This document shows positions 1 through 5,789 of a stretch of DNA of 14,482 nt, one piece after another. The translations under genes and the position numbers were made by a program. Each line of letters starts with the position of its first letter. Within the stretch, counting starts at the first letter, position 1. Under the pieces are notes generated by a model. That model was not told where the DNA came from. It saw nothing but the letters and a program-made list of their open reading frames with translations, and searched no databases. Source of the stretch: Scatosoma sp045588185 (lineage in GTDB: Bacteria > Bacillota > Clostridia > Christensenellales > Borkfalkiaceae); NCBI GenBank assembly GCA_045588185.1, contig JAZNDR010000014.1:1-14482 (forward strand). The letters are read 5' to 3'.

Positions 1-224
1 CCCGAAACGCTTGCGATAAATTCTTCAAGCGTGCCCGTATAGCCAAGTTCTTGCGCTTTTGCGTACACACTTTCCATTGTCCAAACGGTAATTTCGGTGC
101 TGTCGCTATTCGTTGCGTCCGTACCGCTTACGCTATCGTCGTCGCAACCCGTTACGCCGAGTGTGCAAAAACCTGCCGTCAAAATAGACAGTACTGCCAA
201 TAAAAGTTTCTTTGTTTTCTTCAT
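1..224 (-). CDS. Putative secreted lipoprotein, N-terminal fragment (runs off the window)
   Basis: Only the first 74 codons are present, because the gene continues past base 1. The start ATG (222-224) follows a strong ribosome site, GGGAGGGT on the minus strand at 231-238. The product begins MKKTKK, then a hydrophobic stretch (residues 7-23), then the lipobox VTGC with Cys27. This is a type II (lipoprotein) signal peptide, so the mature protein should be lipid-anchored outside the membrane. After Cys27 comes a short Asp/Ser/Thr-rich linker, then ITVWTMESVYAKAQELGYTG and TLEEFIASVSG. This resembles the short 'YxxAxxxGYxGTxxEF' segment seen near the N-terminus of many clostridial lipoproteins and surface proteins. 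The functional domain lies outside the window, so no substrate can be named. It has its own promoter (421-450) and a long leader. Confidence 0.75.
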   Translation of the reverse strand, partial: MKKTKKLLLAVLSILTAGFCTLGVTGCDDDSVSGTDATNSDSTEITVWTMESVYAKAQELGYTGTLEEFIASVS

Positions 225-249
225 AAGAAAACCCTCCCAAATAAAAAAT

Positions 250-305
250 GTCGCTCCGCAAAACGAAACGACATCTGTAAAAATGTTCTCTCGCTTTGCT
301 GCGAC
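250..305 (-). promoter_or_regulatory. Imperfect long stem-loop in the lipoprotein 5' leader
   Basis: Nested inverted pairs can stack into one interrupted stem: 250-254 with 301-305 (GTCGC/GCGAC), 258-262 with 295-299 (GCAAA/TTTGC), 264-265 with 292-293, and 271-274 with 283-286 (ACAT/ATGT). A second hairpin lies nearer the promoter at 361-366/372-377 (ACTTCT/AGAAGT), with three further pairs outside a mismatch. Both would be transcribed in the leader of the minus-strand lipoprotein gene. I do not recognise a known riboswitch core, and the structure may simply stabilise the mRNA. Confidence 0.4.
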
Positions 306-420
306 ACAAATTGAAAATACAATTAATCTTTCCTGTAAGAATTGTAACGCGAAAAGATACACTTCTACCAAAGAAGTATATACTTACAGAAAAAAAATAT
401 TCAATTTATGTCGCATTTTC

Positions 421-450
421 ATTTTACCACCTTTTAACATACTTTGTCAA
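421..450 (-). promoter_or_regulatory. Sigma-A-type promoter of the lipoprotein gene
   Basis: On the minus strand, TTGACA (450-445) is followed after 18 bp by TAAAAT (426-421). Transcription would start near 414, giving a 5' leader of about 190 nt before the ATG at 224. This is unusually long for a simple lipoprotein gene. Confidence 0.7.
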
Positions 451-543
451 GGGTTTTTATCCTTTTGCATTTATAGGTATAAAAATTCAGCGTACGGGGA
501 ATACTCTATTCGTAAAAATCAATCGGTAACGAAAAGCCGTTTA

Positions 544-565
544 CCTTACATATAATACGGTAAGG
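544..565 (+). promoter_or_regulatory. -10 box of mazF inside a perfect inverted repeat (possible operator)
   Basis: TATAAT (551-556) lies 41 nt before the mazF start. It is enclosed by the inverted repeat CCTTAC (544-549) / GTAAGG (560-565). No good TTGACA-like -35 is visible at 16-18 bp; the best candidate, TAACGA at 527-532, is poor. A repressor or autoregulatory dimer could bind the inverted repeat, but that is inference. Confidence 0.4.
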
Positions 566-596
566 GAGTGTTCGGTTTTTCAAAAGAGGTATTGCT

Positions 597-947
597 ATGA
601 ACGTAAAACGCGGTGAATTGTATTATGCGGATCTTTCCCCCGTCGTGGGGAGTGAACAGGGCGGTATACGCCCCGTGCTCGTCGTGCAAAACGACGTCGG
701 CAACAAGTATTCCCCCACGATCATCGCCGCCGCGGTAACGAGCAAGATAAACAAGGCGAAGCTCCCCACGCACATCGAATTACCGCCCTCTTTCGGTTTA
801 GCGAAAGAGAGCGTAATTCTGCTCGAACAGATAAGAACCTTGGATAAACGCCGTTTAAAAGAGCGTATCGGCGAGCTTCCGCCCGCCACGATGCTCCGCG
901 TCAACCGTGCCATTTTGATTAGTTTGGGTTTCCCCGTTAATAATTGA
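597..947 (+). CDS. ndoA: EndoA/MazF (NdoA) type II toxin, mRNA endoribonuclease
   Basis: 116 residues, the same length as Bacillus subtilis NdoA (EndoA), and nearly identical to it at the N-terminus: the stretch DLSPVVGSEQGG followed by RPVLVVQND, then later KLPTH and SVILLEQIRT. The family cleaves single-stranded mRNA at specific U-rich sites and is blocked by a ribbon-helix-helix antitoxin. Arg25 and Thr48, reported as important for catalysis in the Bacillus enzyme, are both present. The start ATG follows AAGAGG (583-588) by 8 nt. In Bacillus the antitoxin gene lies directly upstream between alr and ndoA. Here the 372 bp upstream hold no such gene, and the next upstream gene is a divergent lipoprotein. 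The antitoxin must therefore be elsewhere, or the toxin is controlled differently. A terminator follows at 1083-1136. Confidence 0.95.
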   Translation: MNVKRGELYYADLSPVVGSEQGGIRPVLVVQNDVGNKYSPTIIAAAVTSKINKAKLPTHIELPPSFGLAKESVILLEQIRTLDKRRLKERIGELPPATMLRVNRAILISLGFPVNN

Positions 948-951
948 ATAG

Positions 952-1072
952 TTCGCAACTTCGTTGCGCTAACGCCTGCCGGCGTGAAAAGCGCAACCTG
1001 CGGTTGCTTATCTTGGGGCTATTATGCAGGGTTTCACCCCTGCACCCCACAAGGGACAATGTCCCTTGACCC
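952..1072. repeat. Dispersed structured intergenic repeat, copy A
   Basis: Starts 4 bp after the mazF stop and matches copy B (5591-5706) in the same orientation. Shared blocks are TAACGCCTG, GGCGTGAAA, GCTTAT, TTGGGGCT and CAAGGGACAATG, ending in CCTTGACCC. It contains consecutive hairpins: CGCAAC/GTTGCG (954-968), ACGCC/GGCGT (from 972), GCAACC/GGTTGC, TGCAGGG/CCCTGCA, and AAGGGACA/TGTCCCTT. The loops and the arms of the first, third and fourth hairpins differ between copies while pairing is kept. It looks like a REP-like or small non-autonomous element rather than coding DNA. Confidence 0.75.
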
Positions 1073-1082
1073 TTGACCGCTT

Positions 1083-1136
1083 CGCCAGAATTGTTCCTTA
1101 TTCCTTAAAAAAGGACAAATTCGGCGGGGTTTTTTA
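1083..1136 (+). terminator. Intrinsic terminator after mazF
   Basis: Interrupted stem: CGCC (1083-1086) with GGCG (1123-1126), GAATT (1088-1092) with AATTC (1118-1122), and TCCTT (1095-1099) with AAGGA (1111-1115). It is followed by GGG and six Ts at 1130-1135. It would end the mazF transcript before spoIIE. Confidence 0.7.
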
Positions 1137-1145
1137 TTGTATAAT
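1112..1145 (+). promoter_or_regulatory. Candidate spoIIE promoter with wide spacing
   Basis: TATAAT is clear at 1140-1145, 28 bp before the spoIIE ATG. No -35 fits at 17 bp. AGGACA (1112-1117) lies 22 bp upstream, and the spoIIG and spoIIE promoters of Bacillus are known for 21-22 bp spacing with Spo0A~P activation. The reverse strand here reads TTTGTC, the first half of a Spo0A box (TTTGTCGAA). This -35 lies inside the 3' arm of the mazF terminator. The assignment is tentative. Confidence 0.4.
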
Positions 1146-1173
1146 TTTTTTATACGATTTTCGGAGGCTGTTT

Positions 1174-3477
1174 ATGACTTATAAAACCGTCAACTACGCT
1201 CGCGTGGGCGTACATATTCTTTTCGCGTTTGCGATGCTGTTTTTACAATTCGTCGGGGATAATTACGAACCGCTTGCGCTCGCGCTTGTGTACGCTATGC
1301 CGCTTGCGGGGCTTTCGCCGTTTGCTTCGGCGTTTTCCTTTTTCCTCGTTAGCTTGCTCCGTTGGCAGATTGTTCCTATCCTTATCTCCGCGCTCCAAGC
1401 CCTGCTTTTCGCTGTTGCGTTCCCTTTGCACGATAAACTCCGCAAATCCAACGCACGAGTGGGATTTTTACCCTTACTTGCCCTCTCCCTTTCCCTCGGT
1501 GCATTCGTTGCTTTTTCTCCGTTCAACGCGTACACGCTACCCCTCTCTTTCCTAAAAGACCTCGGCGCGCTCCCGCAAAAGATACTCATTTCCGCGCTCG
1601 TGTTTCTGCTTTCCGCTGTTTTTACCGTCGCTTTAAAAGCGATGCTGAAAAAATTTCTTAAATGCCGTTTGAAAGGGGAAGAAATCGTATTTTGTATCCT
1701 CTTTTTTGTGTTCGTCGGTATTGGAATATGCAAATTTTTCGGCGTGAACGCGTATATGGGTATTGCGTTTTTCGTTTTGCTCGTTTTTGCGTGCGCCACC
1801 AAGGACGCGTCCGCGCTCGTCTGCGCGTTCGTACTTTCCCTGCCCACCGCGTTGGTTGCAGGGGTTTCCCCCGAACGGTTTTTCGTCTACGGCGTTGCCG
1901 TTACCTTGTTTATGAAAGCAGGTCGGCTCGCTAGCGCGTGCGCGCTCCTTTCCGTCTTTTTCGCCTACGGCTATGCGGACGGAATGTATGCTTTGAGCTC
2001 CGCACCGCTCGTGCAGGCGATTTTATCCGCTTTGCTTCCTACCCTGCTTTTTATTCTGCTCCCCGCCCCGCTTATCCGTGAAATGGAAAACCGACTGGTA
2101 TTCTACCGTGAAAAGCACCTTTCGCGCGTGGCGATAAACCGCAACCGCGCGGCAATCGGGAAACAGCTATACGAGATTTCCGCCGTATTCCGCGAGATTG
2201 AAAGTACCTTTTCTTCGCTCGGCACGAACGAAGCGGAAACGGGCGCAAAGGAATATATCCGAAGCTGTGTGTTGGACGAGGCGTGCAAAAGCTGTCCGCA
2301 ATACCGCGTATGTATGCGCAAGGAGCTTACCGCGGAGCTGGACAAGCTAATAAGCGTTGGCTGTTTAAAAGGAAAAACAAGTCTAATTGACGTGCCCAAA
2401 CGCTTGGCGGATCTATGTGTAAACCAAAGCAATATTCTCTACGCTGTCAACCGCCGTATCGGCGAATATAAAAAATATATGCTCGAAACGGAAAACGCCG
2501 CCTCGGGCAGAGCACTCCTTGCCGGACAAGCGCAAGGCGTTAGTGAAATTTTACGCAATCTTGCTTTGGAACAAAGCGAGCCTTTCCGCGTTTACACGCA
2601 ACGGGAACACGATTTGAACGCCGCCCTTTTAAGCGCGGGCGTGGTGTGTTCGGAAGTGCTCGTCTACGGCGAGGAACATAACCCCACTCTATCCCTTGTT
2701 ACTTTCGGGAAATCGGACGTCAAAAAAATTGCCGCCGTCGCTTCCCGTCAATTCGGCGCGCCGATGATCGTTTCCGAACGCTTGACCTTATCCCACGATA
2801 AATTTTGCTGTATCCTACGCAAAAAACCCTGCTTCGACGCGGCTTTTGGCGTGGCGTCCGCGAAAAAGAACGGCGAAACCGCAAGCGGAGATACCCACTC
2901 CGTCATTAAAATCGACGAACGGCGGTTTATGGTCGCACTCTCCGACGGTATGGGAAGCGGAGAATACGCCCGCCGAATCTCCGAAAGCACGATTTCTCTT
3001 TTGGAAAGTTTTTACCGAGCGAAAATGCCCCCTGAAACCGTACTTTCCACTATCAATAAATTACTCACTTTCAGCAAGGAAGAAACCTTTGCTTGTGTGG
3101 ACGTCGCCGTTGTAGACCTCGACGACGGCAGAGCGGATATCGTCAAAATCGGCTCGCCCGTTGGATTTATTCTTTCGGGGAACACGGTCAAGGTTTTAGA
3201 GGGCGGTTCGCTTCCCTTAGGAATCCTCGACAGTCTGCGCCCCGACGCTTCCTCTTACGATTTACAAGAAAACGATACTCTGTTATTTTTAAGCGACGGG
3301 ATTACGGACGCGTTCGGTTCAACCACCGACCTGTACGAAGTATTAAAAAACACGCCTATCCACAACCCGCAGCAGCTTGCCGACCAGCTTTTAGAACGGG
3401 CGTTGCAGGCATACGGCGGAATTGCGAAAGACGATATGACGGCAGTCGCCGTACGGCTTTTCAAAAACGCGGCGTAA
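1174..3477 (+). CDS. spoIIE: Stage II sporulation protein E, SpoIIE (PP2C-type phosphatase)
   Basis: 767 residues from the ATG at 1174, chosen because GGAGG (1163-1167) lies 6 nt upstream. The open frame extends to 1024, but that part is repeat and terminator DNA. Residues 1 to about 300 hold a run of hydrophobic segments consistent with the multi-pass membrane domain. A linker follows, then a C-terminal PP2C/SpoIIE phosphatase domain with the metal-binding motifs SDGMGSGEYA (Asp591) and LSDGITDAFG (Asp708). In Bacillus, SpoIIE sits at the polar division site, works with FtsZ, and dephosphorylates SpoIIAA to release sigma-F in the forespore. The length fits the family (827 aa in B. subtilis). 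A four-cysteine cluster, C365-x5-C-x2-C-x5-C380, sits in the linker between membrane and phosphatase parts. The gene is monocistronic, bounded by terminators on both sides. Confidence 0.96.
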   Translation: MTYKTVNYARVGVHILFAFAMLFLQFVGDNYEPLALALVYAMPLAGLSPFASAFSFFLVSLLRWQIVPILISALQALLFAVAFPLHDKLRKSNARVGFLPLLALSLSLGAFVAFSPFNAYTLPLSFLKDLGALPQKILISALVFLLSAVFTVALKAMLKKFLKCRLKGEEIVFCILFFVFVGIGICKFFGVNAYMGIAFFVLLVFACATKDASALVCAFVLSLPTALVAGVSPERFFVYGVAVTLFMKAGRLASACALLSVFFAYGYADGMYALSSAPLVQAILSALLPTLLFILLPAPLIREMENRLVFYREKHLSRVAINRNRAAIGKQLYEISAVFREIESTFSSLGTNEAETGAKEYIRSCVLDEACKSCPQYRVCMRKELTAELDKLISVGCLKGKTSLIDVPKRLADLCVNQSNILYAVNRRIGEYKKYMLETENAASGRALLAGQAQGVSEILRNLALEQSEPFRVYTQREHDLNAALLSAGVVCSEVLVYGEEHNPTLSLVTFGKSDVKKIAAVASRQFGAPMIVSERLTLSHDKFCCILRKKPCFDAAFGVASAKKNGETASGDTHSVIKIDERRFMVALSDGMGSGEYARRISESTISLLESFYRAKMPPETVLSTINKLLTFSKEETFACVDVAVVDLDDGRADIVKIGSPVGFILSGNTVKVLEGGSLPLGILDSLRPDASSYDLQENDTLLFLSDGITDAFGSTTDLYEVLKNTPIHNPQQLADQLLERALQAYGGIAKDDMTAVAVRLFKNAA

Positions 3478-3496
3478 CGCTTGCAAGCAAAAAAGC

Positions 3497-3534
3497 CCCG
3501 CCCTTTGCCTACGCAAAGGGCGGGTACATTTTTT
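3497..3534. terminator. Bidirectional intrinsic terminator between spoIIE and the ABC ATPase gene
   Basis: A perfect 12-bp stem, CCCGCCCTTTGC (3497-3508) with its complement (3513-3524), has a 4-nt loop. T-rich sequence follows on the plus strand (3529-3534), and a TTTTTT run follows on the minus strand. It serves the convergent spoIIE and ABC genes. Confidence 0.9.
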
Positions 3535-3549
3535 AAAGGAGTTTGAGAA

Positions 3550-4971
3550 TTATTCGTTGTCGTTCTTTTCTTCGGGAGCAACTTCTTCAACGGGAGCTTC
3601 TTCTACTACTTCTTCGGTAGCTACCGTAGCTTCTGCTTTTGCAGCGGCTCTTTCCGCAGCTCTTGCTCTTCTTTCTTCCTTTCTTCTAAACGCTTTCATC
3701 TCTTTCGTTTCGCTACGAGCAGCGTCGATACGAGCGCGCATTTCCTGAGGTGTAGGAGGAACGAATGCCGAACCTTCTGCGTTTTCTTCGATTACTTCAT
3801 AGCCCTCGTCTCTTTCAAGAAGCGTAGCTTCCGTTTCGCCGTCGAACATATGAATGTGGTGTGCGTCGAATGCGAGTTCGATAACGTCCTTCAAAGCAAC
3901 TACCGCACGGCTGGAAATCTTCGCGATCATCTGCGTGGAGTTGTCGATAACCGAGCTTTCCTTGCCTTCGTGGTCAAGTTCGCAGTAGATCTGCGTTTCA
4001 GCACCGAGCTTTTCGATAACTTCGACACGAGCTTTTACCACGGTATCGGGCGAGTTGGAAATGAACATTTGGTCCTGATGGATATCTTCGGGACGAACGC
4101 CGAGCGTTACTTTCTTGCCCGTGTCGAGGTATTCGTTGATGTTCTTGATTCTTGCAGCAACGCTCTTAGGAAGCAAAATCTTGTTGCCGCCGATGAATTC
4201 AACGTAAACCTTGCCTTTCGAAGAGGAAAGCGTGGAATCCTTAAAGAAGTTCATTTGAGGAGTTCCGATGAAGCCTGCAACGAAAAGGTTTACGGGATAA
4301 TCGTAAAGGTTCTGAGGGGTATCTACCTGTTGCATGAAACCGTCTTTCATAACGACGATACGCGTACCCATGGTCATAGCTTCTACTTGGTCGTGGGTAA
4401 CGTAGATGAAGGTCGTAGCAAGACGAGCGTGCAACTTGGAAATTTCCGTTCTCATCGAAGCACGGAGCTTTGCGTCGAGGTTGGACAAAGGTTCGTCGAG
4501 AAGGAACACTTTGGGTTCACGAACGATCGTACGACCGAGCGCAACACGTTGACGCTGACCGCCGGAAAGCGCCTTCGGCTTTCTGGAAAGATAATCGGTG
4601 ATACCGAGAATCTCCGCCGCTGCTTTTACCTTCTGGTCGATGATTTCCTTGGGTACTTTTCTAAGTTTCAAACCGAACGCCATGTTGTCGTAAACGGACA
4701 TATGGGGATAGAGCGCGTAGTTCTGGAATACCATCGCGATATCTCTGTCCTTGGGAACAACGTCGTTCACAAGTCTTCCGTCGATATACAGTTCGCCCGA
4801 AGAAATTTCTTCAAGACCCGCAATCATACGGAGCGTGGTGGATTTACCGCAACCGGAAGGTCCTACGAGTACGATGAATTCCTTATCTCTGATATCGAGA
4901 CAGAAATCGAATACCGCTTGTACACCGGAAGGGTACACTTTGTTAATGCCTTTCAGCAAAAGTCCTGACAT
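3550..4971 (-). CDS. Sugar ABC transporter ATP-binding protein, UgpC/MsmX/MsmK type, with C-terminal extension
   Basis: 473 residues. The ATPase core shows Walker A GPSGCGKST (37-45), Q-loop VFQNYALYPH (81-90), signature LSGGQ (135-139), Walker B VFLLDEP (155-161) and the switch histidine (193). After it comes the MalK-type regulatory OB-fold domain (about 240-376), with GVRPEDI at 291-297. Proteins of this type energise carbohydrate importers for oligosaccharides or glycerol-3-phosphate. In Firmicutes one such ATPase often serves several permeases, and none is encoded nearby here. The family usually ends near residue 365-380, just after a HMFDGE-like motif (here 374-379). This protein continues for about 95 residues that are Glu/Lys/Arg/Ala-rich, likely helical (RRKEERRARAAERAAAKAEA, 429-448), with an acidic tail. 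The start has GGAGG about 9 nt upstream and its own promoter. Confidence 0.93.
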   Translation of the reverse strand: MSGLLLKGINKVYPSGVQAVFDFCLDIRDKEFIVLVGPSGCGKSTTLRMIAGLEEISSGELYIDGRLVNDVVPKDRDIAMVFQNYALYPHMSVYDNMAFGLKLRKVPKEIIDQKVKAAAEILGITDYLSRKPKALSGGQRQRVALGRTIVREPKVFLLDEPLSNLDAKLRASMRTEISKLHARLATTFIYVTHDQVEAMTMGTRIVVMKDGFMQQVDTPQNLYDYPVNLFVAGFIGTPQMNFFKDSTLSSSKGKVYVEFIGGNKILLPKSVAARIKNINEYLDTGKKVTLGVRPEDIHQDQMFISNSPDTVVKARVEVIEKLGAETQIYCELDHEGKESSVIDNSTQMIAKISSRAVVALKDVIELAFDAHHIHMFDGETEATLLERDEGYEVIEENAEGSAFVPPTPQEMRARIDAARSETKEMKAFRRKEERRARAAERAAAKAEATVATEEVVEEAPVEEVAPEEKNDNE

Positions 4972-5014
4972 AATCTTTTTCCTCCAAATGGATTACATAT
5001 TTTTCGATACTACT

Positions 5015-5043
5015 ATTTTACTATATTTGCAAAAAAAATACAA
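5015..5043 (-). promoter_or_regulatory. Promoter of the ABC ATPase gene
   Basis: Minus strand TTGTAT (5043-5038), 17 bp, TAAAAT (5020-5015). Transcription would start near 5008, about 37 nt before the ATG at 4971. Confidence 0.5.
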
Positions 5044-5121
5044 TGGGCAAAATTCACAAACTTGTCCTTTCCGTTTGTATACTTTGCACAAGTTTTTCTT
5101 CCAACCGCCCAAAAACAATGC

Positions 5122-5156
5122 AAAGTCGGGCAAACGCGACCGCGCCGCCCGACTTT
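5122..5156 (-). terminator. Intrinsic terminator after darA
   Basis: A 10-bp perfect stem, AAAGTCGGGC (5122-5131) with GCCCGACTTT (5147-5156), has a 15-nt loop. On the minus strand the stem ends in TTT and is followed by T-rich sequence (GCATTGTTTTT). It lies 22 bp beyond the darA stop. Confidence 0.8.
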
Positions 5157-5178
5157 TAAGGAGGTAGTTGTAGAATAT

Positions 5179-5502
5179 TTACATTTTTTCAAAACGCTCT
5201 ACGGGCGATACGAACACCGTTGCCCCGCCGACGAGCACTTCCGTTTTATAATACCCAAAGGTGGGCACGCCCGCATTGACCACTGCGGGCATCGGTTCCA
5301 TACGCTGCGCGCAGTGTTTGCGGATAAGTCCGAGTACCTCGTCCACCCGTTCGTCCTCTACGCCTATCAAAAGCGTAACGTTACCCGATTTCAAAAATCC
5401 GCCCGTCGTTGCCATTTTGGTAAAGCTGATTTTCGCCTCTGCAAGCGAATCGCAAACCTCGCCTGCGTCCTTTTTGTTGACGATAGCCGTAACCATTTTC
5501 AT
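5179..5502 (-). CDS. darA: Cyclic-di-AMP receptor DarA (PstA, YaaQ family PII-like protein)
   Basis: 107 residues. It matches Bacillus DarA/YaaQ closely, including KMATTGGFLKSGNVTLLIGV (29-48), VEDERVDEVL, and the C-terminal VGGATVFVSPVERFE. DarA is a trimeric PII-like protein that binds the second messenger c-di-AMP. Its downstream partners are still poorly known. The ATG at 5502 was chosen because conserved sequence begins immediately (MKMVTAIV) and GGGGGA precedes it by about 8 nt. The frame stays open further upstream, but that part encodes repeat DNA. The gene appears to stand alone: a 10-bp inverted repeat lies upstream (5546-5580) and a terminator downstream. In many Firmicutes it sits beside tmk/holB, which is not the case here. 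Confidence 0.95.
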   Translation of the reverse strand: MKMVTAIVNKKDAGEVCDSLAEAKISFTKMATTGGFLKSGNVTLLIGVEDERVDEVLGLIRKHCAQRMEPMPAVVNAGVPTFGYYKTEVLVGGATVFVSPVERFEKM

Positions 5503-5545
5503 AATACTGTCCCCCGTTGATTTTATTTTAATGTTAAGTGTAAAG

Positions 5546-5580
5546 CGCAAAATTGTAGTAATTTTTTTCGCAATTTTGCG
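5546..5580. promoter_or_regulatory. Perfect 10-bp inverted repeat upstream of darA
   Basis: CGCAAAATTG (5546-5555) and CAATTTTGCG (5571-5580) with a 15-bp spacer, 44 bp before the darA start. Either strand can form the hairpin, but no uridine run follows on the minus strand, so it is not a standard terminator of the akr transcript. It may be an operator or a leader hairpin. No clear -10/-35 pair for darA could be fixed in 5503-5580. Confidence 0.45.
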
Positions 5581-5590
5581 TTTATCGTTG

Positions 5591-5706
5591 TTCGCCATAG
5601 CGATTAACGCCTGACGGCGTGAAAGGCGCAAAACTACGTTTTGCTTATTTGGGGCTTCCTTTCGTGGGCTCTGCCCACACCCGCAAGGGACAATGCCCCT
5701 TGACCC
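5591..5706. repeat. Dispersed structured intergenic repeat, copy B
   Basis: Second copy of the element at 952-1072. Its hairpins are TCGC/GCGA (5592-5603), ACGCC/GGCGT (from 5607), GCAAAAC/GTTTTGC, GTGGGC/GCCCAC and AAGGG/CCCTT. Where copy A has GCAACC/GGTTGC and TGCAGGG/CCCTGCA, copy B has different but still complementary arms. In the last hairpin one pair becomes A-C on the plus strand, i.e. G-U if read from the minus strand. The element lies between akr and darA, both on the minus strand. Confidence 0.75.
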
Positions 5707-5764
5707 CTCGTTGGAAACGATACTGTTTATCCCAAGCCTCGCGGAAAGATAGAAAGGCTCCGTT

Positions 5765-5779
5765 GCGGGTCGCACCCGC
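5765..5779 (-). terminator. Short GC hairpin after the aldo/keto reductase gene (weak terminator candidate)
   Basis: GCGGGT (5765-5770) pairs with ACCCGC (5774-5779) around a 3-nt loop, 11 bp past the akr stop. Only a loose T-rich stretch follows on the minus strand, so termination efficiency is doubtful. Confidence 0.35.
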
Positions 5780-5789
5780 CCGTTTGCTC

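Noticed and set aside
97..555. 152-codon plus-strand frame upstream of mazF, possible antitoxin
   Set aside because: It covers the antisense of the lipoprotein signal peptide and promoter, has no ribosome site and no ribbon-helix-helix character.
1024..1173. 50-codon N-terminal extension of SpoIIE
   Set aside because: The extra frame runs through the structured repeat and the mazF terminator. GGAGG and the SpoIIE-like sequence both point to the ATG at 1174.
3850..4968. 372-codon plus-strand frame antisense to the ABC ATPase gene
   Set aside because: It is a shadow of a highly conserved gene in the opposite frame, with no ribosome site or recognisable protein pattern.
5503..5775. N-terminal extension of DarA to 198 residues
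   Set aside because: The added part translates the dispersed repeat and an inverted repeat. DarA proteins are about 109 residues and the conserved start is at 5502.
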